Source: Sulfomarinibacter sp963741385
Lineage (GTDB): Bacteria > Acidobacteriota > Thermoanaerobaculia > Thermoanaerobaculales > Sulfomarinibacteraceae
Length of the DNA: 64,000 bases
Direction: 5' to 3'
NCBI GenBank assembly: GCA_963741385.1
Contig: CAVUHO010000003.1
Span: forward strand, 62,001 to 126,000
Shown here: positions 25,883 through 35,073 of the stretch, one piece after another
Layout of the letters: each line of letters starts with the position of its first letter
Position numbering within the stretch: the first letter of the stretch is position 1
Made by a program: the position numbers and the translations under genes
The notes under the pieces: generated by a model
Told to the model about the DNA's origin: nothing
Database searches by the model: none
The model's input: the letters and a program-made list of their open reading frames with translations, nothing else

Positions 25883-26215
25883 TTGAGTTCTCCTTTACGA
25901 AATACAACGTGTGATCTCTAGTCGACATTTCGAGTATCGATTCGGTCCGCGTGTGTGGGTGGATTGTAGCGCGATACTGCGTGGAGGTCCTCAGGACTGC
26001 ACCGTTTGGGCTAGAACCAGATCACCTCGCGCCGGCTGGTGTCAAAGGGTGCCGCCGATGCCGGCTCCCGGGGGTTCGCTGGAATAGAGGTCCGGCAGCT
26101 CCGGTTTGCGGTTTGCGGACCTCACGTGCAGCCAAGCCTTCCGGATGCCCGTGCTGGGAAGTCGTTTTCGGCGCTCCGGCGACGAGGGTGGTCTGAAAGG
26201 GCGGGAGAAGATGAA
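25883..26215. other. Intergenic region, 333 bp
   Basis: No gene seen. It holds the leader of the coiled-coil gene on one side and presumably the promoter of the two small membrane genes on the other. Overlapping frames on both strands give Arg/Gly/Pro-rich products of no known type. Confidence 0.4.
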
Positions 26216-26398
26216 ATGACAGCGTCCAACAAAGCGAAGTTGCTGTTTGTTGCGGCCGCGGGAATCTCGTTCCTGTTTTCGGTCTCTCTGTGGTTTTCAG
26301 GCCACCGGGAAGAGGGGCTGTTCGTCGGACTGTGGGTTCCGTCGATTCTCTCCCTCGGCGGCCTGCTCTTCGCGAGCCGGGGGCGGACGGGCGGATGA
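26216..26398 (+). CDS. Small two-helix membrane protein
   Basis: 60 residues from ATG 26216, after gggagaag. Helices lie at about 8-27 and 35-52 (FVAAAGISFLFSVSLWFSG; LFVGLWVPSILSLGGLLF). Its stop overlaps the next ATG by four bases, so the two are translated together. Unknown function. Confidence 0.62.
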   Translation: MTASNKAKLLFVAAAGISFLFSVSLWFSGHREEGLFVGLWVPSILSLGGLLFASRGRTGG

Positions 26399-26586
26399 GC
26401 ACACTTGCCATTTTTACCCTGGGGCTCATTGTCACCGGAATCACCCTTTCAGCTGTTTTTCTGATCGGACTCGATGAAGCCGGGGACCCCGCCCAAAGCA
26501 AGCTGAGCGACCTCTCGTCCCTCGAAAAGAGCCTGGTGGATCGCCCGGGCGTGGCTGGGCCCGAAACGGCGGACGAAACCCCCTAA
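26395..26586 (+). CDS. Small single-helix membrane protein, coupled to the previous gene
   Basis: 63 residues. The first half is a membrane helix (LAIFTLGLIVTGITLSAVFL); the second half is a soluble acidic tail (DEAGDPAQSKLSDLSSLEKS). ATGA overlap with the upstream gene shows coupling. The pair could be small subunits of a larger membrane complex, but no such complex is encoded here. Confidence 0.6.
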   Translation: MSTLAIFTLGLIVTGITLSAVFLIGLDEAGDPAQSKLSDLSSLEKSLVDRPGVAGPETADETP

Positions 26587-26655
26587 CCCTTGCCGGGGAG
26601 ACGTGGCTGCTCCCGAGCGCGGCCCTATAATGCATTTCGAAGGGCGGACCCTGCG

Positions 26656-27114
26656 ATGAGCGACGAACGCAGCCATATGGAGATTCTTCGCGAGTTGTTG
26701 GAGGGCCAGTTGCTTGGCGTGCTGGCGACCCACCGCGATGGCGAGCCCTACACCAGTCTGGTGGGTTTCGCGGTGACCGAAGACCTCAAGCACATGCTCT
26801 TCGTGACGGGCAAAACGACGCGCAAGCGCGCCAACCTGGTTGGCGACGCCAGGGCCTCGATGTTGGTGGACAACCGCACCAACCGCCCGGCAGATTTCAC
26901 CGAGGCTTCAGCCGCCACTGCGGTCGGTGTCGTTGAGGAGGTCTCGGGCGCTCAACGGTCCGAGTTCGATCGCATCTATCTCGCCAAGCATCCGCACCTC
27001 GAGAGCTTTGTACACTCGCCGAGCTGCGTGCGGTTGCGGCTCGGGGTCTCGGTCTATATGGTCGTGACCCATTTTCAGCACGTCATCGAGCTCCACATCG
27101 AACGATGCAGCTGA
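26656..27114 (+). CDS. Pyridoxamine 5'-phosphate oxidase-family flavin-binding protein
   Basis: 152 residues from ATG 26656. The split-barrel pattern is clear: LLGVLATHRDGEPYTSLVGFAV, then HMLFVTGKTTRKRANLVGDARASMLVDN, then VGVVEEV. Such proteins bind FMN, F420 or heme; which one cannot be told here. It overlaps the PEP-synthase-like gene by 10 bp, an arrangement that suggests coupled translation. Confidence 0.82.
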   Translation: MSDERSHMEILRELLEGQLLGVLATHRDGEPYTSLVGFAVTEDLKHMLFVTGKTTRKRANLVGDARASMLVDNRTNRPADFTEASAATAVGVVEEVSGAQRSEFDRIYLAKHPHLESFVHSPSCVRLRLGVSVYMVVTHFQHVIELHIERCS

Positions 27115-29273
27115 TTGTCGGCCTCGACCAGATCGGCGACGACGACGGCGGCCGGGTCGGGGGCAAGGCGGTTGCGCTCGCCGCTCTCCAGCGGACCGGG
27201 CACCCCGTGCCGCGGTCTCTCTGTCTGACCACGGATGCCTATGACCTGTTTGTCGAGCGGGGCTCACTGCGGGCCTGCATCCACCAGGAGCTGGGGCGGA
27301 AAAGTTTCGAGGACATGCGGTGGGAAGAGATCTGGGATGTCGCGCTGCGCATCCGCAATCGTTTCCTGAGGGCGCCGGTGCCGCAGGAGATCGTGGCGGC
27401 GGTCGAGACTCACCTCAGACAGAACCTGCCGGAGGGCCCGCTTGCAGTGCGCTCTTCGGCTCCCGGTGAAGACTCCGCGGGAGCTTCCTTTGCGGGGCTC
27501 CATGAGAGCTTTGTGGGTGTGCAGGGTGGCGCGGCCGTGATCGAGGCCATTCGCGGAGTGTGGGCGTCGTTGTGGAGCGACCGCGCTCTCCTCTACCGCC
27601 GCGAGCTCGGGATCGATGTCGACACCAGCTCGATGGCGGTGGTGATCCAGGAACTGATTGATGGCGCCGTTTCTGGGATCGTTTTCGGCGTCCATCCGAC
27701 GGACCCGGAGCTGGCAGTCATCGAGTCGGTCTACGGGCTCAACCAGGGTCTTGTCGACGGCACCATCGAGCCCGATCGTTGGACTCTGGACCGGGCAACG
27801 GCTCGGGTTGTGTCGCACGCCGCGCCGGGCGAGCGCCGCCGGTTGGTAGCCCGGGATTCGCAAACAACGGTGGAGGATGTGCCTGCGGCGTTGGCGGAAA
27901 TGCCACCGCTCGATGCGGAGGGCCTGGCGGACGTGTTTGAGGCGGTCCGCGCTGCCGGGGCTCTCTTCGGTGCACCGCAGGACGTCGAGTGGACCATCGC
28001 GGACGGGCGGCTCGTGCTCTTGCAGTCGCGTCCCGTGACGACGTCGACGGCGGTCGAAGGCGACAAACGGGCCTGGTACCTGAGCCTGACCAGGAGCCTC
28101 GATAACCTCCGGGGCCTGCGCGAGCGGGTCGAGAGCGAGTTGCTTCCGGCAATGGATCGGGAGGCGGCCGGAATTGCGCTTCGCGATCTCACGGCGCTCG
28201 ACGCCGAGAAGCTGGCGGATGAGATCGAGCATCGACGGGCGGCCCACGATCGCTGGGTCGACGTCTACTGGCGGGACTTCATCCCGCTCGCGCACGGTAT
28301 TCGCCTCTTCGGACAGTTCTACAACGAGGTCATGCGTCCCGAGGACCCATACGAATTCATGGAGCTGCTGGCGGCGACACCGATGCTGAGCGTGCGCCGG
28401 AACCGGACGCTGTCGCGGCTCGCATCGAAAGTGCGGGAGGATTCAGAGCTTCGTGCCCGCCTCGCCGCCGGTGAGCCTGGCGGCGCCGACTTCGAACTCG
28501 AACTCGAGGACTTCGAGCGCGAGTTCGGCGACGCCGTCTTTGCCGACCAGCAGTGTTTTGGAAATCGAGCCCGGCTGGTGCGGCTGGTGCTGGCGATGGC
28601 GGCCGCACCGGAGACTGCCGATCCTGCGTCCGCGTTGGACATCGAAAAACGCACAGAGGATTTCATCGAGCACGTTAGCGACGACCGGCAGGGGCTGGCG
28701 CGGGAGGTGCTCGATATCGGGCGGGCAAGCTATCAACTGCGGGACGATGACAACATCCATCTTGCGCGCATCGAGGCCCTCGTGCTGGATGCAGTCGGGG
28801 CCGGGCGCCGCAGGCTCCGCGATCGACATGACGAGGATCATCTGCACATCGACCTTGACGGCGTCGTGCAGGCGCTGCGCCATCCCAACCTGGAGCTGGA
28901 GCCGAAACCGGCGCAGTCGCCGCCCGCGGTCGAAGAGGGCTTTCGCGCCCGGCCGCGCCAGCTGGTCGGCCAGCCGGCCGGCCCCGGAGTCGCCACCGCG
29001 CCCGCCCGCGTGATCAACGACGTTGCCGATCTCTTCGAGTTCCAGGCCGGCGAGGTTCTGGTGTGCGATGCGGTCGACCCGAACATGACCTTCGTGGTGC
29101 CGATGGCGAGTGCGGTCGTCGAACGGCGTGGCGGCATGCTGATTCATGGCGCCATCATCGCGCGCGAGTACGGTCTGCCCTGCGTCACCGGCGTCCCCGG
29201 GGTTACCAGTCTGATTGCCACCGGCGACCGGTTGGCCGTCGACGGCTACCTGGGGATCGTGACCGTGCTGTAA
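27105..29273 (+). CDS. PEP synthase/pyruvate phosphate dikinase-like protein
   Basis: 722 residues. The N-terminal ATP-grasp domain shows GGKAVALAAL, LAVRSSAPGEDSAGASFAG and a C-terminal edge near VEWTIADGRLVLLQSRPV. A helical, Asp/Glu/Arg-rich middle of ~270 residues follows. The C-terminal swivelling domain has GGMLIHGAIIAREYGLPCVTG with the phospho-carrier His. The PEP/pyruvate-binding TIM barrel of true PpsA is missing, as in rifampin phosphotransferase- and PEP-utilising-enzyme-like proteins. It likely phosphorylates another acceptor with ATP. It overlaps the flavin-binding gene upstream. Confidence 0.8.
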   Translation: MQLIVGLDQIGDDDGGRVGGKAVALAALQRTGHPVPRSLCLTTDAYDLFVERGSLRACIHQELGRKSFEDMRWEEIWDVALRIRNRFLRAPVPQEIVAAVETHLRQNLPEGPLAVRSSAPGEDSAGASFAGLHESFVGVQGGAAVIEAIRGVWASLWSDRALLYRRELGIDVDTSSMAVVIQELIDGAVSGIVFGVHPTDPELAVIESVYGLNQGLVDGTIEPDRWTLDRATARVVSHAAPGERRRLVARDSQTTVEDVPAALAEMPPLDAEGLADVFEAVRAAGALFGAPQDVEWTIADGRLVLLQSRPVTTSTAVEGDKRAWYLSLTRSLDNLRGLRERVESELLPAMDREAAGIALRDLTALDAEKLADEIEHRRAAHDRWVDVYWRDFIPLAHGIRLFGQFYNEVMRPEDPYEFMELLAATPMLSVRRNRTLSRLASKVREDSELRARLAAGEPGGADFELELEDFEREFGDAVFADQQCFGNRARLVRLVLAMAAAPETADPASALDIEKRTEDFIEHVSDDRQGLAREVLDIGRASYQLRDDDNIHLARIEALVLDAVGAGRRRLRDRHDEDHLHIDLDGVVQALRHPNLELEPKPAQSPPAVEEGFRARPRQLVGQPAGPGVATAPARVINDVADLFEFQAGEVLVCDAVDPNMTFVVPMASAVVERRGGMLIHGAIIAREYGLPCVTGVPGVTSLIATGDRLAVDGYLGIVTVL

Positions 29274-29398
29274 ATCTTCTCCCCTTTCCTGCGAAAAAGG
29301 CGTTACCTTAACCCGTAGTGATGGAGTTGGAGACCAGGCTCGGCCTGGAATTCGCAGTTCGTATTTCCCGTTGGCCAGGTGGATCGCGAGGAGGGCTC

Positions 29399-30055
29399 AT
29401 GAAGTTCCAGTGCGCACTGTGCATCTCGGTTTCGTTCCTTGTTGCGTCGACCGCCGCGTGCGGGGGTGGCCAGCCGCAGGCGGTTGCTCCGGCGACAGAG
29501 CAGGCGTCGTCGCCGGCGAACTCCGCTGCCGCCGCCATCATCGACCAGACGGTGGAATCTCTGACCGGCGAAACGGTCGATCTGGGGTCGTTTCGTGGGC
29601 GCCCGATGCTGATCGTCAACACCGCTTCGAAATGTGGCTACACTCCGCAGTACGACGGCCTGCAGAAACTCTACGAGCGTTATCGCGAGGGCGGCCTGGT
29701 GGTGATCGGTTTTCCGAGCAACGACTTCGGAAACCAGGAGCCCGGGACTGCGGAGGAGATCGGCAACTTCTGCCGGCTCAACTACGGCGTGTCCTTCCCG
29801 ATGATGGCCAAGGTGCACACCAAGGGCCCGCAACAGGCTCCGGTCTATCGCGCGCTGACGACCGCGAGTGACGAACAGTTCCGGGGTGACGTGCGCTGGA
29901 ACTTCACGAAGTTCCTCGTCGATCAGAACGGCCGTGTGGTGGCGAGGTTCGACTCGGGAGTCGATCCCCTCGACGACCAGATCACCTCAGCCGTCGACGC
30001 GCTGCTCGGCGCGAACGCTTCGGCCAGCGAACCACCGGGCGCCGAGTCAAATTAG
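29399..30055 (+). CDS. Glutathione peroxidase-family lipoprotein (Cys type)
   Basis: 218 residues from ATG 29399, after gaggaggg. VASTAACGGG is a lipobox, followed by a ~35-residue linker. The peroxidase core has NTASKCGYTPQYDGL with the peroxidatic Cys (not selenocysteine), GFPSNDFGNQEPG with the Gln, and WNFTKFLVDQNG with the Trp/Asn. It reduces hydroperoxides in the periplasm, probably using thioredoxin-like donors. The barrel gene follows 15 nt downstream. Confidence 0.9.
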   Translation: MKFQCALCISVSFLVASTAACGGGQPQAVAPATEQASSPANSAAAAIIDQTVESLTGETVDLGSFRGRPMLIVNTASKCGYTPQYDGLQKLYERYREGGLVVIGFPSNDFGNQEPGTAEEIGNFCRLNYGVSFPMMAKVHTKGPQQAPVYRALTTASDEQFRGDVRWNFTKFLVDQNGRVVARFDSGVDPLDDQITSAVDALLGANASASEPPGAESN

Positions 30056-30070
30056 CAGGGGGTGCATCAG

Positions 30071-30835
30071 ATGAAATCATCACAGAAAATCGTTGCGGGC
30101 GTCGCTCTCGTTTGCGCCGTCGCCGTCTCCGGCTCTTCGTGGGGGGGCGACTCCGACCGCTTTGTGCTCGAGCTCGAGGCGGGGCCGGCGTGGCAAAGCA
30201 AGAACACAGTTCAGATTCCCAACGACCCGAGCGGCACACGGTTTTCGCTGGAGGATCTGGTGGGCACGGGCCCATGGGCAGCCGGGCGGCTCTATTTCAC
30301 CTGGAACATCAACCAGAAGCACAGCCTCCGCCTGATGGCTGGGCCGCTGTCCTACACCGAGACCGGCATCTTCGATGAGCAGGTGAACTTCGCTGGCGAG
30401 TCGTACCAACCGGGGTTGCCGGTCGAAGCGACATATCAGTTCAATTCGTGGCGGGTGGGTTACCGCTGGCGATTCAAGGACGGCGAACGGTGGACTCTTT
30501 GGGCAGGTTTCACCGCCAATGTCCGGAATGCCAAGATTGCTCTCGCTCAGGGAGATACCTCCAGCGAAGACACGGATCTGGGCTTCGTACCGCTGCTGTC
30601 CTTTGCCGCCGACTATCGCTTCGCCGACCAGTGGTACGCGCACTTCGATTTTGAAGGCCTGGCGGGTGGGCCGGGCCGGGCGATCGATACGGCGCTCAAG
30701 CTCGTGTTCGAGATCAACGACAGCTGGGCAGTCAGCGCCGGCTACCGGGTGCTCGAAGGCGGCGCCGACGTCGACGAGGTCTACAACTTCGCCTGGTTCC
30801 AGTACGCGGTTGTGTCGGGCATCTACAGGTTCTGA
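30071..30835 (+). CDS. Outer-membrane beta-barrel protein
   Basis: 254 residues from ATG 30071, 6 nt after aggggg; a start three codons earlier is possible. The signal peptide ends near SWG-GD. Amphipathic strands with aromatic girdles follow (RLYFTWNINQKHSLRLMAG, WRVGYRWRF, ADYRFADQWYAHF), and the protein ends GIYRF with a terminal Phe. Function unknown. It is probably in one transcript with the peroxidase. Confidence 0.72.
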   Translation: MKSSQKIVAGVALVCAVAVSGSSWGGDSDRFVLELEAGPAWQSKNTVQIPNDPSGTRFSLEDLVGTGPWAAGRLYFTWNINQKHSLRLMAGPLSYTETGIFDEQVNFAGESYQPGLPVEATYQFNSWRVGYRWRFKDGERWTLWAGFTANVRNAKIALAQGDTSSEDTDLGFVPLLSFAADYRFADQWYAHFDFEGLAGGPGRAIDTALKLVFEINDSWAVSAGYRVLEGGADVDEVYNFAWFQYAVVSGIYRF

Positions 30836-30991
30836 CGTTTCGGTGTGTCGCGGGACCGTTCAGATCGGGAGCATCTGGTGCGCCGCCATTGGCGCCGACC
30901 TAAGTTTGGGCAGAGCGCGTCGGTGACGCCGCCCGCGTTATCATGACTTCTCTGGAGCAACGATGACTCTCTCGACCGGTGATCAGCCTTG

Positions 30992-31786
30992 ATGGAGTGG
31001 AACGAGTCCGACCTCCAGGATCTGGAGACCGCCGCGGGGCTGCTGGAGAACCCGGGTTTCATCGCCAGGGTCTCCGGCGTTGTCGGGATGCCGATCGAGT
31101 ACGTGCTCGACAAGCTCCCCAGGGCCGCGGGCGACAAGATCACCAAGACGGTCCAGAAATCTCTGCGCGCCGCGGTCAAAGCGGCGACCCTGACGCTGGA
31201 CACCCGGCGACGGGGCAGACCGTGGCGAAGAAGCCACACGGTTGCGGTGGGTCTTTCGGGTGGGGTGGGCGGAGTCTTCGGTCTGGCCGCACTCCCCATC
31301 GAGCTTCCCATCACCACGACCATCATTCTGCGCTCCATCGCCGACATCGCCCGCAGCGAGGGGGAAGATCTGACGACGCCGGAGGCGAAGATGGCCTGTC
31401 TCGAGGTGTTCGCCATGGGCGGGCCCTCGCAGAAAGACGACGCGACCGAGTCGGGTTATTTCGCCGTCCGTGCTGCCCTGGCCCGCGCCGTCAGCGAGGC
31501 CGCCAAATACATCGCCGGCAGAACGGTCGTCGAGGATGGCGCGCCGGTCATCGTCCGTCTGCTGGCGCAGATCGCCGCGCGGTTCAACGCCGTGGTCGGC
31601 GAGAAGATCGTGGCCCAGGGAGTGCCCGTCATCGGGGCTCTCGGCGGCGCCACCATCAACGTCCTCTTCATCGATCATTTCCAGGACATGGCACGCGGCC
31701 ACTTCATCGTTCGTCGTCTCGAGCGATCCTACGGTGAGGATGAGGTCAGAGTGAAATACGAGAGGCTGCGGAGTGGGGGAGGGTGA
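30992..31786 (+). CDS. EcsC-family protein
   Basis: 264 residues from ATG 30992. VGLSGGVGGVFGLAALPIELPITTTIILRSIADIARSEGE is the EcsC core with its hydrophobic helix and acidic pair. The family was first seen beside an ABC transporter in Bacillus, but many members, like this one, stand alone and have no known activity. Confidence 0.85.
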   Translation: MEWNESDLQDLETAAGLLENPGFIARVSGVVGMPIEYVLDKLPRAAGDKITKTVQKSLRAAVKAATLTLDTRRRGRPWRRSHTVAVGLSGGVGGVFGLAALPIELPITTTIILRSIADIARSEGEDLTTPEAKMACLEVFAMGGPSQKDDATESGYFAVRAALARAVSEAAKYIAGRTVVEDGAPVIVRLLAQIAARFNAVVGEKIVAQGVPVIGALGGATINVLFIDHFQDMARGHFIVRRLERSYGEDEVRVKYERLRSGGG

Positions 31787-31924
31787 CTGCAGCCAGCGCT
31801 CAGCCGATCGCCGATTGTCGTCTGAAACCCTAACGGATTGAATTCAAGGATTCGGGAGCATGAGGTCAATGGTGGGGATGTACGCCATACCCGAAATCCT
31901 CGAAGACCGAATTGATGTGGTGCT

Positions 31925-32428
31925 TCAGACGATAGCGACCCGCTTCTTTCCCGCCTCCGTGCTCATGTACTTCGCCTCCGGGTTCTTGCCCACTCGGCCG
32001 AGATCCAGCCGATCGGCGTCCCAGCAGGTGCCGATGGTGGGGTCGTCGGAGGTCATGCCGTCGGTGTGGTGGCGGATGGCCTGTTCGAGGAGGACGAGGC
32101 GACGGGGGTCGAGGGTGAGGAGGATGCCGATGAGGGTGCCGAGCATGTCAGCGGCGCGGGGGCCGTGACCGGGGTCTTTGTCGTCGTTGAGACGGCAGGT
32201 GTCGTGGAGGACGGCGAAGAGGCGGACGACGGTTTCGTCGGCGCCGGTCTCGTGAGCGAGTTCGAGGCCCGCCTTTTCGACGCGGTTCCAGTGCGTTGGA
32301 CCGTGGATCGAGTACGTGCCGCAAGCAAAGATAGCCTGGGCGTAACGTTGGACGGCATCCCAGTCCTCGTCGGTGAGGGTGGTCGGTTCGAGACCGTTGG
32401 CCGGCAGGTCGTGGGTTGGAGTTTCCAT
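31925..32428 (-). CDS. HD-domain phosphohydrolase
   Basis: 167 residues. HGPTHWNRVEKAGL, AVLHDTCRLND and AIRHHTDGM give the H...HD...H/D metal ligands. HD proteins hydrolyse nucleotide or other phosphate esters; the substrate is not evident. It starts 2 nt after the stop of the 32431 gene, so the two form a tight operon. Confidence 0.82.
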   Translation of the reverse strand: METPTHDLPANGLEPTTLTDEDWDAVQRYAQAIFACGTYSIHGPTHWNRVEKAGLELAHETGADETVVRLFAVLHDTCRLNDDKDPGHGPRAADMLGTLIGILLTLDPRRLVLLEQAIRHHTDGMTSDDPTIGTCWDADRLDLGRVGKNPEAKYMSTEAGKKRVAIV

Positions 32429-32430
32429 GA

Positions 32431-32991
32431 TCAGTAGTCAATCCGAAAGCAGTCGTTGATCCACGCCACGACGTCCTTGGAGCGCTTGCCGTCGCCGCGG
32501 CCTTCGCGGAGCCGGATCTCCTCCATCTCGATCGAGCGGTCGCTCTGGCTCAGAAGTTGGCCGGTCTCAAAGGTCAGTTCGAGGACGTGTTGGTACTTGT
32601 AGGCGGGGTGAAAACCCATGTGGACGTAGAGCTCTTCGATGAAGTCGGCGCCGAGCAGGAGGCCTCCGGTAAAGGGGACGAGGAGGGCGAGACCCTTGGC
32701 GTTGATCCAGGGCTGCTCGTCATCGAGGGCGAGGTAGTCGCCGAAGAAGCGGTCGAGAATCTGGCGGTTGGAGCGCCAGCGGTCGGGCTGTGACCAGAGT
32801 TGAAGGGTGTCGAGCACGAGGTGGTCGTTGCTGATGGCATAGCCGCAGATGCAGCCGCGCCAACACGCGGAATTCGGGGCTGATGTCTCGATGCCGTGGA
32901 CTTCGGGGTCGAAGAGACCTTCGCCGCGAACTCCGCAGAGGTCGTAGATCGTGTCGTTGATGCGGACGGTTTCCGCGACCTGAGCGGTCAT
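32431..32991 (-). CDS. Conserved-looking protein of unknown function, upstream of the HD gene
   Basis: 186 residues from ATG 32989-32991, after ggagagccg. Soluble, with aromatic and acidic content and an NSACWRGCICGYAISND stretch holding three of its Cys. The pattern resembles small stand-alone proteins found next to metabolic operons, but I cannot name a family. An AT-rich leader (33010-33080) lies upstream. Operon with the HD phosphohydrolase suggests a shared pathway. Confidence 0.65.
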   Translation of the reverse strand: MTAQVAETVRINDTIYDLCGVRGEGLFDPEVHGIETSAPNSACWRGCICGYAISNDHLVLDTLQLWSQPDRWRSNRQILDRFFGDYLALDDEQPWINAKGLALLVPFTGGLLLGADFIEELYVHMGFHPAYKYQHVLELTFETGQLLSQSDRSIEMEEIRLREGRGDGKRSKDVVAWINDCFRIDY

Positions 32992-33202
32992 CGGCTCTCC
33001 AGGAATTCTGTTTTCTACCCTCGGCTCTATTCTACCACTTTGTTATTTCGGACTTGGCATTTATTTTCTAAGGTCACAACGCACCTAATTTGAATGACCT
33101 TCGGGGACGATCGGGTGGTGTGTTGTGAGGGGAGGCGGGTGGGCGCCGCTGAAGGTGGGCCGAGGCTTACCCCACTGAGGGTCCAAAGTGGCGTGGGTTT
33201 CG

Positions 33203-33913
33203 TCAGGGGAGAGGGGTGTCGAATGCGTCGCCGAGGATGGCGTCGAGGCGTTGGCGGCTGTCGCCGGCGAACTTGAGGAAGCGGACGCCGATGCCCGCGA
33301 CGCCGTCGCGCTTGGGGTGGGCCTGACGCACGACCTCTGCCTTGACGGTCAGGGGCTCGGTCTGTTCCGGCACGTCGATCGAAATGACGACATGCTGTCC
33401 GGGCAGGAAAAAGGTATCCGTCTCCACGAGCATGCCGGAAGCGGAGAGGTTGACGACGGCGCCCAACGCCTCGTCGGCGCCATCGGCGACTTCGACCAGG
33501 AGCCGGGTGGCGAGGCGCAGAGTGGTCCGAGGGGCGATGGCAAGGAGGTCGGCCGCGCATTGGCCGATGAGTTCGGGGGGGTCGCCCGCGAGCATGACCC
33601 GGTTGACGCCTCGGCCGACAAGCGCGAGAGCTTCATCCGCCTTTCCGGGTCTGGCGAGTACGAGGAGCGATGCCTTGTTGGACGCCGACGCCTTCGACCG
33701 GATGATCCGAACCACCTCCGCAAGACTCATCGTGGCCGGTTCGGCGTCGAGGATCACGAGGTCGACCCGGTCTGCAAAAGCGAGCTTGGTCGAATCCTCG
33801 GCCGAGGTCACCTGGACGACCTCGAGCTTCTGACGGTCGAGCACCGGCGCCAGCCCGTCAAACGAGCTCCGCCCGATGCCGGCCACTAGAACCAACGGTC
33901 GCTTTTCGAGCAC
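33203..33913 (-). CDS. PilZ-domain protein with degenerate receiver-like N-terminus
   Basis: 236 residues. The first ~110 residues follow a response-regulator-like fold (LVLVAGIGRSS, VDLVILDAE, SLLVLARPGKADEA), but phosphorylation residues are incomplete. The PilZ domain follows, with TLRLATRLLV as the RxxxR arm and NLSASGMLV as the N/DxSxxG motif, so c-di-GMP binding is likely. It sits 128 nt downstream of the MamK-like gene on the same strand. A role in linking c-di-GMP to envelope or filament behaviour is an inference. Confidence 0.78.
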   Translation of the reverse strand: MLEKRPLVLVAGIGRSSFDGLAPVLDRQKLEVVQVTSAEDSTKLAFADRVDLVILDAEPATMSLAEVVRIIRSKASASNKASLLVLARPGKADEALALVGRGVNRVMLAGDPPELIGQCAADLLAIAPRTTLRLATRLLVEVADGADEALGAVVNLSASGMLVETDTFFLPGQHVVISIDVPEQTEPLTVKAEVVRQAHPKRDGVAGIGVRFLKFAGDSRQRLDAILGDAFDTPLP

Positions 33914-34041
33914 GGTGTCCTTTCATACATCCGAGGTGACGCTGCTTTTTATCTTACCGGACAACCGGGAGGTCTTGAACAGACACCCGCACTTCGTGGT
34001 GGTCTGCGTGGCGCGAGCCGGAGGAATAGCCGGGGGGTCGT

Positions 34042-35073
34042 TTATCCGGGCAGCTTCTCCCAGTCCGATTTGGGTGCGTCCTTGGCGAGGGCGAGGCCGC
34101 CGTCGGCACCGACGAAAACCGGGTCCTTGACCTTGCGGATCTTGCCGCCGCCGAATTCGCGCAGCGAGTTGGCGAGGAAGACGTCGAATCCCGGAATCGC
34201 CGAGCTGCCGCCGGCGAGAATCACGTTGTTGCGGACCTGCTCCTGGTACTCCGACTCCGCCGCGGCGATCAGGTCGAGCATGGTCTCGGCCACCGGCGGG
34301 CCGAGGGCCTCGCAGGCCTGGCGCATTTCCTCGGTGATATCGATCTCCGAGGGCTTGCCGGCGATCGGCACCGAGACCACCACCGGTTTGGGCGGCTTGC
34401 CCATGAAGCTTGACTGCTCCTTCCAGCCGCGAACGGTGTGGATCGATACGCTGATTCCAGGGTGCCGTTCCTTGAGCAGCTTGGCCAGCTGTTCATCGAC
34501 CCAATCGCCGGCGTTGGTGAGGGTCCGCTGGTCTTCCTCGGTGGGGTAGCGGCCCCTCATGACGCAGAAATCGGTGGTTCCGGCGCCGACGTCGACGACG
34601 ATGGCGTGGAGCAGGGCGTCGAGCGCGTAGGCGACGGCAAAGGGCTCGGAGACGATGATCAACCCGTCGACAAAACCGCGCATCGCCTCGCGAACGTGTT
34701 GCTTGTTGACCCGGAGAGCCTCGGCGGGGACGCCGACGACCGCCCGGACCTTGGTGCCCTTTTTGCGCTCGGCGGCCACTCCAGCGAGGTCCATCAGGTG
34801 GGCGAGCAATTCGCGGATCGCCTGCTGGTCCTTTTCGGCTCCCTCCTTGAGGAGGCCGCGCTCGAGCGGACGATGGAGGTCGAGCATGGTGCGGTTTTCG
34901 ACGGCCTCCCGGCCGAAAAGCACATCTCGTTTGAGGATCTTGCGGGCGACGGCGTCCACCGGCCAGCCGACGTAGCTGTCAACCACGTGGTGCTCGCCGG
35001 TCGACGTGGAGATCGCACTCTGCGAGGTCCCGAGGTCGATTCCGATCAGCAGATCTTCGCTCTTTTCGGTCAT
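34042..35073 (-). CDS. MamK-like actin-family filament protein
   Basis: 343 residues, close to magnetosome MamK in length and order. IGIDLGTSQSA is the phosphate-1 loop, VVDVGAGTTDFCVMRG the phosphate-2 loop, and NVILAGGSSAIPGFDVF the adenosine motif. LDLHRPLERGLL, VSEPFAVAYALD and DEQLAKLLKERHPGI follow the MamK pattern rather than MreB or FtsA. It lacks the Hsp70 substrate domain. MamK forms ATP-dependent filaments in the cytoplasm that position organelles. No other mam gene is present. The stop of the amidase gene overlaps its start by 4 nt. Confidence 0.8.
   Translation of the reverse strand: MTEKSEDLLIGIDLGTSQSAISTSTGEHHVVDSYVGWPVDAVARKILKRDVLFGREAVENRTMLDLHRPLERGLLKEGAEKDQQAIRELLAHLMDLAGVAAERKKGTKVRAVVGVPAEALRVNKQHVREAMRGFVDGLIIVSEPFAVAYALDALLHAIVVDVGAGTTDFCVMRGRYPTEEDQRTLTNAGDWVDEQLAKLLKERHPGISVSIHTVRGWKEQSSFMGKPPKPVVVSVPIAGKPSEIDITEEMRQACEALGPPVAETMLDLIAAAESEYQEQVRNNVILAGGSSAIPGFDVFLANSLREFGGGKIRKVKDPVFVGADGGLALAKDAPKSDWEKLPG

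Noticed and set aside
31860..32168. Plus-strand frame of 102 codons
   Set aside because: It runs antisense into the HD-domain gene and has no ribosome binding site.
34042..35073. Hsp70/DnaK assignment
   Set aside because: The protein is only 343 residues, lacks the substrate-binding domain, and its loop sequences follow MamK.
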